64,000 nucleotides of DNA from Lepidostoma basale (GCA_022606425.2 JAHDVF020000188.1:162518-226517), one strand, 5' to 3'. Numbered from the stretch's first letter, positions 22,704 to 34,755 are shown. Program-made: numbers and translations. The notes: generated by a model from the letters alone, not told the origin.

Positions 22704-25117
22704 CTGAGTAAATTGTTCTCCTTCTTCCGTAATCAGTTGGGTCATCTTCTCCTTAGTTATCCTCTCCTTGTTTTCATCCTCCAGAGCCTTGAAGGCTGCC
22801 AGCAATGTTTCTGGATCAGCAGGATAGAATCTAAAAGAACAAGGGTTGTTGATTCCGCCATACATAAATTTTTCATAATTAAATATCTTGAATCAATGGA
22901 ATTCTATCTAGCTTTTACCTGTGTTCTGTTATCTTCTGGCACATATACGGAAGGAAGTTACTGAGGTGAACACTTCCCGTAGCCTCCTTCTCTTCCGTCG
23001 CCAAAAGGACTTCTTGGATTTCCTCCTCTGATGGACAACAACCTGAAATTTACTATTATTTCAACTATTTCAATGACTTTACTGAAATCTCTTGATGGAA
23101 GTTAATTTTTAATAATAATTAAATAAAACTAAGTATTTTTCTTCTATATTATCTAATATGAAATTAATAAAAATATACATAATAAATAAACCATTAAATA
23201 AATTAATAAACTTAATACAATGAAGGGCTTCTGTGTCCGAAACATGTTTGTGTACATTTAATTAAATTTTTTAATAAAGTGTTGTTTACCAAGATATAAA
23301 CATTCTTCAAATTATATTTTTTATTGACTACTTCCATTTATACTCTTTATTTCGTCAGTGACAGTTTGCCAGTTAGCCTGATGAAACCGGTCACTATTGA
23401 AATAACGACAATAAGTGGAAGTAGTTAATAAAAAAACATTGTTTTATTTAATAATCATTGCTTAAACCCCTATAATGCGGCTACCTATATATGCACCCCG
23501 AAAAAATGGTTTTGATTTGCGGCAGACTATATTTACAGCCCATTTTTTTATGTATCTTATTAACCATTTTACTTCAGTTCCTTGCTTCTAAATTGTACAT
23601 AATATTATGATGAACTGGAACTATCAATACTGGGCTGTAAATGACGGCAATTGCAGTTCGAAACCAATTTCTTTTTTTACTGCAAATGAAGCCAGCCTCA
23701 TTAAATAATATATTAATCCTAGTTAGAAGTCGGCAAAATAATTTTTTGAACATTCTTTCCCGAAAAAAGTCTCCAGCGTTTGTATAGAGTCCTGTAAAAT
23801 TATTTATTGATGGATGTGGATTTTCTTTTGTAAAACTCCATTCTAAAACATATAATGAAAATGTGATTGCTTTGTCAATTTGACAGTTATATTTTATTTA
23901 TATGTAACGAGGGAAGGCTTATGTAGTATTATCATATATATATTACTATTCCGCGCCAACGGACCCGCAGTGCCGAAATCACGATCGTAGAAACTTGCTT
24001 TATTAGCTCTGATGGGAATTTCATGGACAACAAAATCAAGAGTCTAAACATATTAATGTTTTGTGCAAATGTGATGTAATATTGTTTATTTGATTATTAA
24101 ATTTCATATAAAATATTTAAAAAAAAAAAACAGTTTTTCAATCACATTAGTAATATTCAAGTTTAAAATTCACAGCGAGTTTGTTTGGATTGAAACATGT
24201 TTTATAGGTATGAACTGAATTAGTATACACACATGTTTGCATCCATACACATGTCATTTAATCCAAAAAATAAACTAATTTATATTGAACTTCAATTGTA
24301 TTTGCTGAATATATATTGGATTTATTTATATACTCGAATTTAGCAATAGCGAAGCGTTGCCGGGTCAGCTAGTATGTAATAAAAATATATATATATATTT
24401 GTTACAATCTCGAACGAGTTGAAGAATGCCCTTGCTAGGCGAATCAAATGTGTAACAAATGTTTACATATTTTAAAGATTATATAGTTTCCGATTTATTA
24501 GATAAAAATCATCTGGAAAAATACATGTATTATAGCATCGAATATAGTACTTATTCGGTATGTTGTCAATATGTAGATTTACGTCATTATTTCAAATATA
24601 AGAATACAATTATTACTCACGTTACATAATATTGCGGTTACATAATAATGTATGAGACAAATAAGGTCATATACCTAAAGATCTGATTATAGTTCCAATT
24701 TCTCGAACATCCACCATTTGCTTAGCCGAGTGATCAAATATTTCAAATGCTTCAGCAATTTTCTTTTAAAAACTCGTTGTTAATTTGGACTGAAAATAAA
24801 AAAAATATATACTTTGTATTCATAAAAAGTAAGAATAACTAATTGTTGTGTTTTCTTAATTTGAGGAGAAATGTTATATTTATTCTTGAAAGTAATTTCG
24901 TTGAATTCTATTTTTTATATTCTCCGAAAATTGGGTATATTGTTAATCGTATATGTAAAAGGGCTCAAGAGATGTCTCCATAAAAGGGTTTACCTAGTAA
25001 ATAGGTACTACAATGATAATTGGTAAAAAAATCGAATAATAAGAGTTTTATATTTAAATCCTAGAATAAATAAACACGTAAAACAATTTACAAACCTTTG
25101 GGTAGATCGTTTGCCAT
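22704..25117 (-). pseudogene. DRC8/EFCAB2-like gene, block A copy (frameshifted, last exon missing)
   Basis: Exons 25096-25117, 24675-24789, 22919-23042 and 22704-22830 match the block B gene with the same splice sites. Exon 2 is 115 bp instead of 114. Where B reads TTTTCCAACTCG, A reads TTTTAAAAACTCG, which shifts the frame after INNE and gives a TGA a few codons later. The terminal exon present at 42682-42831 has no counterpart, because the duplication resumes beyond it. The product would lose both EF-hands, so this copy is very likely non-functional unless the extra base is a sequencing error. Confidence 0.85.
23050..24670. other. DRC8 intron, block A: AT-rich with repeat remnants
   Basis: Holds an L2-like LINE C-terminal scrap in reverse (CGCGCCAACGGACCCGCAGT at 23953), a short inverted repeat around 23325-23430 (ACTACTTCCA / TGGAAGTAGT) and the CCGGGTCAGCTAGTA repeat end at 24357. 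No exon is seen. Confidence 0.55.
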
Positions 25118-25450
25118 TTTAAAGAAATTGACAGAAATCAAGTAAATTTAATGATCAAACGAAGCCTGAATATCTCCATGGCTACAGATTATTTTGTTTT
25201 ATAGCAACCGGATGTTCATATCTCTGTTACGATTCGTTTAAAAGTTGGCGTCTTCTCAAAAAATTGACCAATCAGGAAAGCCGAAATTTGCTGTGTATTG
25301 GCGCTCTCTGTCAACTTCCGGCCGCCATGCTGTATGCAGTTTTCGCTTCGCGCTGTAGTCAGATGGATTAGCATACAGAGTAGAGTTTTCGCGTTTTTGA
25401 ATATAACCGTTTATTATTCATAAGTTTAAAGATCCATTTCTTAAAAATAG
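25118..25450. promoter_or_regulatory. Shared divergent promoter region, block A
   Basis: Only ~330 bp separate the DRC8 ATG (minus strand) from the first recognised SAP exon (plus strand). It contains a CCAAT box (GACCAATCAGG, 25268) and a locally GC-rich CTTCCGGCCGCCATG stretch at 25315. The first exon of the SAP-HMG gene must lie here or just upstream but was not found. Same sequence at 46280-46612. Confidence 0.45.
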
Positions 25451-25576
25451 ATCCCGCTAAGCTGAAAGTAGTAGAACTGAAGGCTGAATTGAGCGCCCTT
25501 GGTTTAGATACTAAGGGAATTAAAGCCGTTCTTGTCGATCGTCTAAAGAAAGCTTTGGAATCCGGTGGAGGCGAAG
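25451..25576 (+). CDS. SAP-domain exon, block A
   Basis: Encodes DPAKLKVVELKAELSALGLDTKGIKAVLVDRLKKALESGGGE, a complete SAP helix-turn-helix DNA-binding motif (conserved L..LK.EL, GL...G.K..L..RL). The acceptor is AAATAG and the donor GTAATT; it ends in phase 1. Confidence 0.9.
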
Positions 25577-26299
25577 GTAATTGCTAATTTTATTATATTA
25601 ATAGTGTATATTTCCTAACGATTAAAGCAGCTATTTCATTATATAATATTTTCAGATTGTTTATGTTCTCTTATTGCGTATAATTTTCCCGCTTTCTTGC
25701 CATAATGTCAACCGCCGGCAAGATGCTTTTCGCATTGCTAAATTATGTCATCTCTGTTATTAAACCTTCAAAAGAAATACACATACGCGTGATGTCATTG
25801 TTTTGTAAATAATATCCGCCAGCAACAAGGTTTTCGTAAAAATAAAAACAAAACGCTTCGGTATTTTGTTTTTATTTTCAACGGTTGTCAAACATGGATC
25901 CGTGCTCCCATTAGGACCGCGTAATGTTGCATTATACGGAGTGTAATTTAGAATAAATTCGGTTAAATACGTCGAGATAACGATTGAAATGTGATTATAA
26001 TTGAGTTTTGATTCCGATCGCGCGGTTATTATATCATTTGGAGTCGCCATTGAAGTGAAATAGCATCAACGCGAAACAAAAGAGTGCGGCGGTTTTTTGA
26101 GGTTATTTTTTTCACGTACACTCATTTTCCTGTTCCATTCTGTGCTGTTAATTCGGTTGTGGTTTCTTCAACAGTCTACATAAGCAGTTGGCATACGCAT
26201 AGGCTATTTTTTGATCGATTCAATAGTTATTTTTTTAATTTTCTAACTACAGTGTCGAATTTTTTTCTGCACTGCCGGTAGTAATTTTTTTTCGTGTCA

Positions 26300-28560
26300 A
26301 TACTTTGCACATGTGAATGGTTGAATCAAATAAGGCACTAAGTACCACGGCCACCAATTTGAGGAAATAAAGAAAATGTGAATAATAATGTCAGTAGCAA
26401 GTTTTTATATGATTTTTTTTTAGAAATCATTAAAGCATATACTACTTTAATTTTATTCATTAATACCAAAACTGAAAGCATTATATTGTTCTTTTAATAA
26501 ACATTTTAAAGCAAAAAAAATGACAAGCCCTAAGTTCCACGCGTAGTTGCCTATGAACGGCACTAAGTCCCTCGTAGTTGTAGTTTGTCAGAGCTAAGTA
26601 CCGCGCGCATTCTTAAATATCAAACATCACTAGTGATGTGCCGCTTACGTTCAAAACCAACAAAGGTATTATTTAAATAAAATAAATGATCTCTTGTTTA
26701 CATTGTATATTTTTTTAATTATGATTGTTCAGTTATTTATGATAAATGTTCATGAAAGTTTTTTCTGAGCCGAAAATTTAAGGTATATAATTTTGTTTCA
26801 CCCTCTTCTCGTCTCTCCCCTAACTGAGCGTTCCAGAATTCTCGGAATCATCTCTCGAGTACTTTTCTTACTAGCGATAGTCTGAAATCTTCCAAGGACA
26901 TTTTTGGAATTACATAGGTAATGCGCATTGAAAAGTATTATTTGTAATAAATGAATACATAATTTTTTGTACCATCTTATAGTTTTACGTTGACATGGGT
27001 AATATGCCAACATCTGATCATGATAGTTGCTTCCACTCATATAACGATTGTACTTGTTTACTATCTTAGGTTTTTTTTACACAACTTTCCAAATCTATTG
27101 GAGGTGTCAGATATAAATCGCCATAAACAATAAGTTTTAGGGCCAAACCACCAGACTCTCCGAACATGTTAAGTTTGATGCCATATTTTGCTTTTCGGCT
27201 TTCATGTATTGCCGAATAATTAGGCGACCGCGCTTCAAAACCGACGATTCATCGATTGACAATTTATTTATCGGCACATAAATGGCGTCCATCCTTTCGA
27301 TGAACAGATCAATTAATGGTTGTATTTTACCTAAACTGAAACTGTCTTCTTCATTGCAATTTAAATGCAAAGTTCGCATTATCAGTAAAAAAATCTACCT
27401 AGGGACATAAACTGAAAATGTAGTCAAGTTGAAGAGGTAATATTTTTTCAGTAGTTACTTAGACGATTCAAACATATCGCTTCTGTATGAAACAGAAGTC
27501 CCAACCATAGTTTGAAATGGTCAATTGTGATGTCTTTCCATTGAGTGATTCGACTTATATCACCCTCTGATTGAGCTAGAATGTCGGCTGCGTACGCATT
27601 TGTTTGGTCTACTGGAAGTAAATTTCCTGAACCATCGGTTAAACTATAGTTTACTGCACATTGGCGCTTGCTCTCCATTTCTCCTCCGTTTAACCCCAAA
27701 CGTTAAACTCATCAGATATGAACTCTGTCAAACTTGTAGAATTCATAAAATAAAGTGACTTTTTGGTTCTCACTTATTTCTTTGCTACTTTTGTAGTATT
27801 TGCAGTTGATCTGAAAAAAAGAAGACCAACCATTAAAAAGGCCTTTTATGGGAAATATGAACCGAACTTGGATAATTCTGTTATACTTATTTTACTTACT
27901 TAACTCCCCTCCCATTTACTCTCGTAGTTACTAATTGATTTTTAATTACTTATTTAAACATAACAAGTGAATCTACAAAATATTCAATAATTATTTATTT
28001 AAGAAACATCACTCAGTGTGTTATACATATAAGAAAACAAAAATTAAGTATTTCAAAACAATACTTAAAAATTCTGTTCAACGCACAAAACACCAGTATA
28101 GCACATCACTAGCCCGCGACTCAGGGCTGGAGGGATCTAAACATAAAATGCATCATACCTCGTTTACTGGTGGAATGATATTTTGTGATGTTGAAGTATA
28201 TGTCAGTTCTTTGATTTTTCTTTTTTTATTTGGACTATATTCACTAAAACACTTTTTTTTCTTGGATTCTTTAACTAACTCACACGATGCGCGCGCTTCT
28301 CGGTCAGCTTCAAGTCAGGTCAGGTACAAACTGACGTTATTCGCGCGTGGTACTTAGTGCCTTTCTTAAATAATCATAGGTGGCACTTATGGAACTCGCA
28401 ATGTTCAAACTAATATTTTTAATAGAACGAGGCACTATATGGACTTGGTGCATTATCAAAATTAGTGGCCTTGGCATATAGAATGGAACTGCATACTTAG
28501 TTGGAAAATTGCATTTTTGGTACTTATTTTACTGCAACCATTCATGTTGTAGATGCATAA
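26300..28560 (-). mobile_element. piggyBac-type transposon, block A, degenerate
   Basis: Three reverse-strand pieces in order. 27448-27699 is the N-terminal region (ITQWKDITIDHFKLWLGLLF). 27137-27379 is the catalytic region (KIQPLIDLFIERMDAIYVPINKLSIDESSVLKRGRL). 26798-27040 is the C-terminal region (SNYHDQMLAYYPCQRKTIRWYKKL). Stops separate them. Inverted GGCACTAAGTACCAC at 26334 and GTGGTACTTAGTGCC at 28347 are internal or terminal repeats, with a weaker outer pair (CATGTGAATGGTTG / CAACCATTCATG). No clean TTAA duplication is visible. Confidence 0.82.
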
Positions 28561-28825
28561 TATTTTCATTTTTAAAGCTTCCAAGACCGTTTGAATTCGT
28601 TAAAACACGTTAAGAATGCGAGAAACTTTAAATATTTTTTGCAGTTGGTATTAAAATATCTAATCTGATAAGATTATATCAAATTGAAATATTATTTCGG
28701 TCTTTAGATTAAGATATCTTTCTGCAGTTTTTTTTTTCATTTAACAACTATTTTTTTTAGTTTTATATCTTTAAAAGTGTTTGGAATGGTTTAGTTATAT
28801 TTGTACTACCACTAAAGCAATGATG

Positions 28826-29340
28826 GCAGAACACAATGGAGTTCTAATGCCAACTTGGAGCTGAGAAAAAAGGATGAAAGTAGGTTAAATGCTGTAGAAA
28901 TGAGATCACTAAGAAAAATGAGCGGGAAAATGACATATGATAGAATACCTGATTACTTCCTTATGTATGGAAGCGAAACTTGGAGCTGGCAAATTACTCC
29001 AAGGGCGCACTAGAAAATGACTGACCGAACAGTGCAGTCTTTAGAAGTTTCTTAAATTTAACGTCACTATCCTCGTACTTAATACTAACATGGAGGCTAT
29101 TCCACGCCAACGGACCCGCAACGCTGAAAACACAATCATAAAAACATGCTCTATTGGCTCTGACTGGAATCACTATGTTGTTTGCACTTGTTTCTACTGA
29201 TTGGAGTGAACGTTGCCTTTCCGTTGGCATGGGTGTCACGCAGAAGTCCGATATATACACTGGCGCTCTCTGGTGTCGAGCCTTAGACACTGATTTTAAG
29301 CCAGTGTAGTTCCTTCAGGAGCGGCGTGATATGACAGTAT
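28826..29340. mobile_element. LINE family A scrap (+) and L2-like LINE C-terminus (-), block A
   Basis: 28826-29000 (+): [32 protein letters not shown]. 28994-29290 (-): RHQRAPVYISDFCV...FSVAGPLAWNSLHVSIKYEDSDVKFKKLLKTALF, the usual L2/CR1 C-terminal motif AGPLAWNSL. Repeated at 50001-50515. Confidence 0.75.
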
Positions 29341-29466
29341 TTTTGAAACTCGAGAGTTATTTCAGAATAGAGCAGTGTAGCGGTCCATTTTCTCTGCTTA
29401 ACCCTCTGGAGAAAAAAGTTGTGTGATGCTTATTTAATTGGTTATTAAATGTTTTAATTGTTGCAG

Positions 29467-29612
29467 TGATCGCCGATACGACGATTGCAGACACCTCCAC
29501 CGAGGAAGTGGATGACACGGGTTCTCCACCGCGCAGCGCCCGTCGCCCCGGCCCCGCCAGCCGCACCCGCAGGCGCCTCTCTTCCGCCGAGCCCCCTCCA
29601 ACGCCCACCAGG
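29467..29612 (+). CDS. Pro/Arg/Ser-rich linker exon, block A
   Basis: Encodes VIADTTIADTSTEEVDDTGSPPRSARRPGPAS...LSSAEPPPTPTR, GC-rich against AT-rich flanks, with TTGCAG acceptor and GTGAGT donor. It ends in phase 0, which fits the exon at 51042 in block B. Confidence 0.85.
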
Positions 29613-29981
29613 GTGAGTTCCTTTCAATAATAGAGAACATGGTATGTAGATGCAATAGATACGAATCACAAAGCAGCACAAAATAACAGTATTGAAGACG
29701 AAGATAATGTTTCAGTAAACAGAGTAGACAAAATGTAGGATGGAGGGAAGAAGCCCTGTATTTTATCTTACTGCTGTATTGTCCTGTATCTACTATGTAC
29801 AGCGAGATATTGATGGAGATTATCGTTTGGTCGCCCCTTGGTTGCACAATAATAATTATTTTTAACCTAAACCTAAACAAAAAGCTATGTCAGTAAAATT
29901 TATAATACCCATCATTTTATCTAAAATTAAATCTGTATTTAATTTCAGAAAAATATTTTCTATACTCTGTTTTTTTTTCAG

Positions 29982-30201
29982 TGCGGAACACCCTTCAGAA
30001 AATAAAAACCCAAAAGTAAGAAAGATCCCAAAAAAGATTACGGCTTTCAATTTGTTCTTGAGTGAACAAATTCAAAATTATCCGAGTGACAAACCGTTCA
30101 AGGAAATATTCAGTCGCTTCCGCCAGCAGTGGACCGAGCTTTCTGAAAAAGACAAGTTGCCGTGGCTGATTTCCGCAGAAGAGAAACAGAAAGAGGCCCT
30201 G
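29982..30201 (+). CDS. HMG-box exon, block A
   Basis: Encodes AEHPSENKNPKVRKIPKKITAFNLFLSEQI...FKEIFSRFRQQWTELSEKDKLPWLISAEEKQKEAL, an HMG box with the aromatic/basic start (KKITAFNLF), central W (QQWTELSEKDK) and third-helix lysines. Acceptor TTTCAG; donor GTTTGT is weak. Confidence 0.88.
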
Positions 30202-30300
30202 GTTTGTATAGTTATATTAACCATTTCTAATTTCATCACCAGTCTCCTTGTATTAAATGTTTTTTGTTTAATTTCATTAAATTGCATTTACTTTTTTCAG

Positions 30301-30468
30301 TTCGATGAATTATTAGCTATATCTCCTGCTAAGTCTTTGTTGACAAAAAAAGAAAAAGATATCCTAGATCGAGCTAATGGCAAGCCTCCAAAGCCCCCAA
30401 ACAGTGTTTACGGCTATTTTGTCAGAAAAATACTCCGCTCCGGAGAGTTATCCCATTACCCTATCAAG
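30301..30468 (+). CDS. Third-box exon, block A (intact version)
   Basis: Fifty-six codons, FDELLAISPAKSLLTKKEKDILDRANGKPPKPPNSVYGYFVRKILRSGELSHYPIK, phase 0 at both ends. It resembles the start of UBF HMG box 3 (LTKAE...GRPTKPPPNSYSLY). This is the exon from which the antisense array at 60808-63958 derives. Confidence 0.9.
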
Positions 30469-30579
30469 GTATCCAAATGTTTTTTCCTAATCATTCAAAT
30501 AATGGTGCTTTGATTTGATATATGACTGCTATATATTTTTTTAAATCTCGTTATTTATATACATGATGGGTGCTTGTAG

Positions 30580-30723
30580 GATCGAATGAAAGAAGTGGCT
30601 CTGAAATGGAAGGCAGTGGAGCCAAAGCAGCGCCAAAAGCTGGAGTCTCTTACGCGAAGAGCAGCGCCAATATGTGATGCAGCTCGCCGACTTCCTTTCC
30701 CGCCACCCTGAGGAGAGTGTGGA
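30580..30723 (+). pseudogene. Third-box second half, block A, 2-bp deletion
   Basis: DRMKEVALKWKAVEPKQRQKLES then out of frame. The length is 144 versus 146 in B. Confidence 0.85.
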
Positions 30724-31008
30724 GTAAGTTTTCCTTCTCTACGCTTTATATGTACGCTAATCTACTGTAATTTATTCCATCTAATCTTTTTTTCTATTTT
30801 TTTTTTTAAGAAACAGTGCTTAGTATTATTTCATAATTACATCTCCAATAATGAAAATGACGTTGATGATAACTTTTGTCCATAAGACGGTAAAAATGTA
30901 TTAGGTGTTTCGGAAAGTTCGGTTCGTTTTACAACAGAGGCCTCTGGCTGTTTCAAGCCTTCAAATCTGGCAGCCCCATCGGATAAATCATGCAGAGAAT
31001 GGTATAGG

Positions 31009-31257
31009 CTTATATAGGCGAGTGAGTCCGTGTGTACGAGGTGGTGGGGGTTCCATTCTGTAGCGCCATTGGTCGGCGCCTGTAGGCCGGTAGTGGGGGT
31101 GCCTCTGCGCTATGTGGTTGATCGCTTCGGCCGGCTGCGGCTCACTCGGAGCGGCCGAGTTCGGGGCTGTATTTTTCATTCTAATTTTTCACCCGGCACG
31201 TGCGGAGCTCCGGGCCGTCATCGGGAGGCGGTGTTTCGGCCTCTATTCATGCACGTA
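31009..31257 (-). mobile_element. LTR-retrotransposon remnant (LTR TATA region to pol end), block A
   Basis: Nearly identical to 55464-55712 in B: it starts at GCTTATATAGGCGAGTGAG and ends at GCACGTATCA, then passes straight into the SAP-HMG intron. This shows A once carried the same insertion. Confidence 0.88.
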
Positions 31258-31312
31258 TCAGTAATATTTTGCAATTATTTGTATTTGTAATAGTAATATC
31301 TCTATTTAACAG

Positions 31313-31538
31313 AACCGCCGTGAAGTTATATGCCAAGCTAATGAAGAAGCTGAAAATCAAGTTCTCCTCCGAGGCGGAGGATAATCATTCCAGCAAGGAC
31401 AGGAAAAATTACAGAAAGTATCTAGCACAAGCGAATGAAAAGTATTCGACAGAATTTGAAACATTTTTTAACAGTCTGTCTAAAAAAGAAAGAAAAAAAT
31501 ATAAAAAACTGAGAGAAGATGCTCTTAATTCGCAGTAG
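31313..31538 (+). CDS. C-terminal exon of the SAP-HMG gene (only copy in window)
   Basis: Acceptor TTTAACAG. It encodes TAVKLYAKLMKKLKIKFSSEAEDNHSSKDRKNYRKYLAQANEKY...FFNSLSKKERKKYKKLREDALNSQ and a TAG stop at 31536. The basic tail looks like the last helix of an HMG box. Its phase accepts a 2-nt overhang from either the 30580 exon or the 53761 exon of B. Confidence 0.8.
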
Positions 31539-31774
31539 TTTATTGAAAATGATGACAGAACTGAGTACTTTGACAGAAACTAAAATACCACATTTAATTA
31601 GCTTATTTCTTCACATACTTGCATTGTTAACCCCTATAGAGCGGCCGACTACATTATCAAACTGCAATAGACTACATACATTTGTAACTCATATTTGAAT
31701 GTCGCATATCCAGAAAGTAAGTGTACTGAATTTTTGTAGGTTACAATTTTTTTTATTTAAACAAAATTACATGG

Positions 31775-32128
31775 TTACCGTAGTACATATGTAAGATATT
31801 TTTCGACATAGTCGCCATTCCTCTCAATGCAGGTGGTGAAGCGGGGTGTCAACTTTTTGATGCCTTCCCCAAAGTAGTTTCCCGCCAACCCCTTGGTCCA
31901 CTTCTCCACCTCCTCCTTTACCTCCTCGTCGGTCGAAAACCTTTTTCCACCCATGTGCAGCTTCAGGGAGGTAAAGAGATAGTAATCTGAAGGTGCTAGG
32001 TCAAGGGAATGCGCAGGATGGTTCAGGACATCCCATTTAAACGAGGCGAGCAGTTCCTTCTGGCATTGTGCAGCAGGCAGACTCCCTTTGTCAGCATGCC
32101 TAGCTTTATCACCATATGCAGTTTTCAC
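31775..32128 (-). pseudogene. Mariner transposase C-terminal fragment
   Basis: Encodes KELLASFKWDVLNHPAHSLDLAPSDYYLFTSLKLHMGGKRFSTDEEVKEEVEKW...FTTCIERNGDYVEKY. The third catalytic Asp lies in LAPSDYYLF. The N-terminus and first two catalytic residues are missing. It is a different family from the intact mariner at 971. Confidence 0.85.
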
Positions 32129-32199
32129 CTCATTTTAAACCTCAACTGGAGGTTTTCCCTTCCAAACAAGATAACGGATGACGCCATGTATTTCGCACT

Positions 32200-34430
32200 T
32201 GGCGGGAGATTGGATTAACATTTTTCATGAAACGTGTTGTCGTGCCGACACTTCTCAACGTACTGACCTCGAACCGGTCTCGTTGCGGAGGAAGGTCGGT
32301 AGGTTACACGGAAGTGTAGCCAACATGTCGAAAATAAAATCTATCCGGTCGTGAGAGCCTCACTACACTTAGTTTCTGGATATGCCTCGTATCTTAGAAA
32401 CATAACTTTACTACTAAATTGTTCATAATATTAACCCTTGGGCCGCGTTAAAATATCAATCATAACATATAAGCTACGCGTCACTTTCTCGATTTTTTGT
32501 TGACATTTTTTATTTATTATTTTAAACACTTATTTCTGATGGAGGTGTCGTTTTTTATCACAACACCCGTTAAATATATAAGTTACGAACCTTTTACATC
32601 AACAATTATCCACTTAAGATTAGAAATAGACCAACTATTCATTAAAATATACCATGGGTAAAATAATAAACATTTAAATCATGCCATCTCTTACCCACTT
32701 CGCCGTGTTTCGTATGTGTTGGTGTTTCACGTGCGGCTGCGTTGGGTGGTGTGTGTTATGTGTGTGGATAACACGAGAGCAGTGGCGGACCGCGGATGAC
32801 GGATTGCGTTCTAATGCACATTATTCTTAAAACCTCAACACTTTTTATTACGTCTTTAATTTCGTCAATTCCACTAATTGTATTGAATTTCAGGTATGAA
32901 TGTACCGACCCACGTTTTTACTCTGGCTTTATCTCCAAAGGTTTTTCTATTTATTTCATAGGTGTGAAACAAATTCATTTGGGTCACAATTTTATTCATT
33001 ATAACCTCACTGAGAAAGTGTTCGAAAAATCAAGTTCGATTGATTGTAGTGATAATGAAACGTTTGGGTTTACTCCAGAAAAGGAGTTAAAATTGTGAAT
33101 TACAGGTACATGTGGACCTGAAACCCAAGGAGACGAAATTCTTTGTGATGACGATTCACCAGCAAAGTTGGTATTTTCTTCATCGTCCGATTCCGAGTTG
33201 CTTGGAAATCGTCTTCACTTTCGCTCATCCCAAAATCTGATCCAAGGTCCTCCACTGCTGCAGCGATATCTTCTGCACTCATTCTATGGCTAGCCATTTT
33301 AAAAACTATTTTTAAACTTCTAAAACGATATTGTTTTTTTTTTAAATTCAGTACGTATTTAATTAAAATCAATGTCAAAAAAACATATTTGTAAAACAAC
33401 AGAATAAAGTAATCACTGGTCACAGAGTACACATCACTGTAGAAAAACGATAAAATATATCTAGGCTGTCTAGGTAATGCATGTAATATACAATAATTAA
33501 CTTTAAAATCATCAGAATATCACTAAGAAGCACAATAAAATATATTAAAAAAACAAATAAATGGAACTTTCAAATATTAGTTAAATAATAATTCACGGTA
33601 GAATATGATCACGGGCCGTCTCTGAGCGGACAGATAGAGCGATGAAATGAATATTGCGTCACACGTCGCGAGCGAGAGACCGATACATTTCGACTGAGTA
33701 AAGGAATGATTTTTATCCATATATTGTATTAAATATTATTTCTATTTTTTGGACAGATGTCAATAGTATGAAGATTGGGCTGTGTATTAATGCAAAGGTT
33801 TGAATATTGAAGTTGGAAGATATCTTAGGTTTGAATCTTAGGTTCAGGCAAATCACACACGTATGTGACAGCCGCGTTAGGGGTCTGCAGTATGAAATCA
33901 CATACGTGTGTGACAGCCGCGGGCTGAGAGTTAATATAAACTGGGACTGTATATTAGTATATTAATGTTAGCTAGCTGCAATTCGAGACCAATTATCTTT
34001 TACTGCAAATTAAGTCAGCTGCACAATGGGGGTTAATTCCTACTGTACTAGAACATGTTCAAGATGTTATCATACTTTCAGGCAGATGTTATCATACGCA
34101 ATTGCCGGGGTATCTTTTTATTGCAAATTCGCTGTAGAGCGTATGGTAGACATTCTATACATTCTATACTTAATATCCCCAGGGGTCGATATAGCTTGCA
34201 AGGGGGCTTGATTTTTTTATATCAAAATGTTAAATTTCCATTTTGTTTCTTTTTAATTAATAATTGTATGTCTAAATAGTCCATTGTTTTGGCCTTGACA
34301 CTATGATACTTCGACATTATTAACTGTTTAATTTACAATACTTTTGTTGCGACAACTGTTTCATTAGCTGATCACCAAGGACAATTAATTGTCAGCCACG
34401 TGAGGAATCGGAGTCTGTATTTGACACTGT
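32200..34430. other. Intergenic, mostly unassigned
   Basis: A reverse frame at 33170-33300 reads MASHRMSAEDIAAAVEDLGSDFGMSESEDDFQ, an acidic stretch like piggyBac N-termini (weak). At 33850-33925 a block with ACACGTATGTGACAGCCGCG is repeated once with CACATACGTGTGTGACAGCC. Nothing else is recognised. Confidence 0.35.
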
Positions 34431-34755
34431 TAATTTACTTACTTACTTTATTTAATTTATTTACTTACTTACTTAATTTATTTACTTACTTACTAATTAA
34501 CTTAGTAACTTACTTATTTTATTTACTTACTTACTGTTAATTTATTTACTTACTTACTGTTAATTTACTTACTGAAATGCAGAGGGTTGCAGATGTTTGG
34601 CCATATGGCTTACTTACTTAATTTATTTACTTACTTACTAATTAACTTAGTAACTTACTTATTTTATTTACTTACTTACTGTTAATTTATTTACTTACTT
34701 ACTGTTAATTTACTTACTGAAATGCAGAGGGTTGCAGATGTTTGGCCATATGAAG
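34430..34755. repeat. TTAC microsatellite inside a ~145-bp direct duplication
   Basis: A TTACTTACTTAC-rich tract ending GCAGAGGGTTGCAGATGTTT (34580) is repeated as a whole ending at 34742. It is two tandem copies with the same internal variants. Confidence 0.9.

Larger units (their letters stand above)
21724..31257. repeat. Segmental duplication, block A
   Basis: 21724-22155 matches 37300-37920, and 22167-31008 matches 43346-52198 almost base for base. A lacks the 5.4 kb that separates these parts in B (37925-43346) and the 3.3 kb 52199-55464. It keeps a 250-bp piece of B's LTR element at its right end. Offsets are 21162 bp at 25117 and 21175 bp at 29467. Confidence 0.93.
25451..31538 (+). 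pseudogene. SAP-HMG (UBF-like) gene, block A copy, damaged
   Basis: Exons seen: 25451-25576 (SAP), 29467-29612, 29982-30201 (HMG), 30301-30468 (HMG), 30580-30723 and terminal 31313-31538 ending TAG. Lesions relative to B: the exon at 51042-51103 has lost its acceptor and 5' half (about 29860), exon 30580-30723 has a 2-bp deletion (GGAGTC for GGAGAGTC) that shifts the frame, and two exons (52891-52953, 53761-53832) are deleted. A uniquely keeps the undamaged third-box exon (LLTKKEKDILDRANGKPPKPPNSVYGYFVRKIL) and the C-terminal exon. Phases of the remaining exons agree. Probably non-functional, though each lesion could also be an assembly error. Confidence 0.8.

Noticed and set aside
25451..29612. 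SAP exons as a separate gene from the HMG exons
   Set aside because: The linker exon ends in phase 0 (donor GTGAGT after ACC AGG) and the 51042 exon starts in phase 0, so they can splice together.
29887..30513. A single 208-codon exon spanning the HMG exons of block A
   Set aside because: The frame runs through introns with clear TTTCAG acceptors. The extra residues (Phe/Ile-rich) are translated intron.
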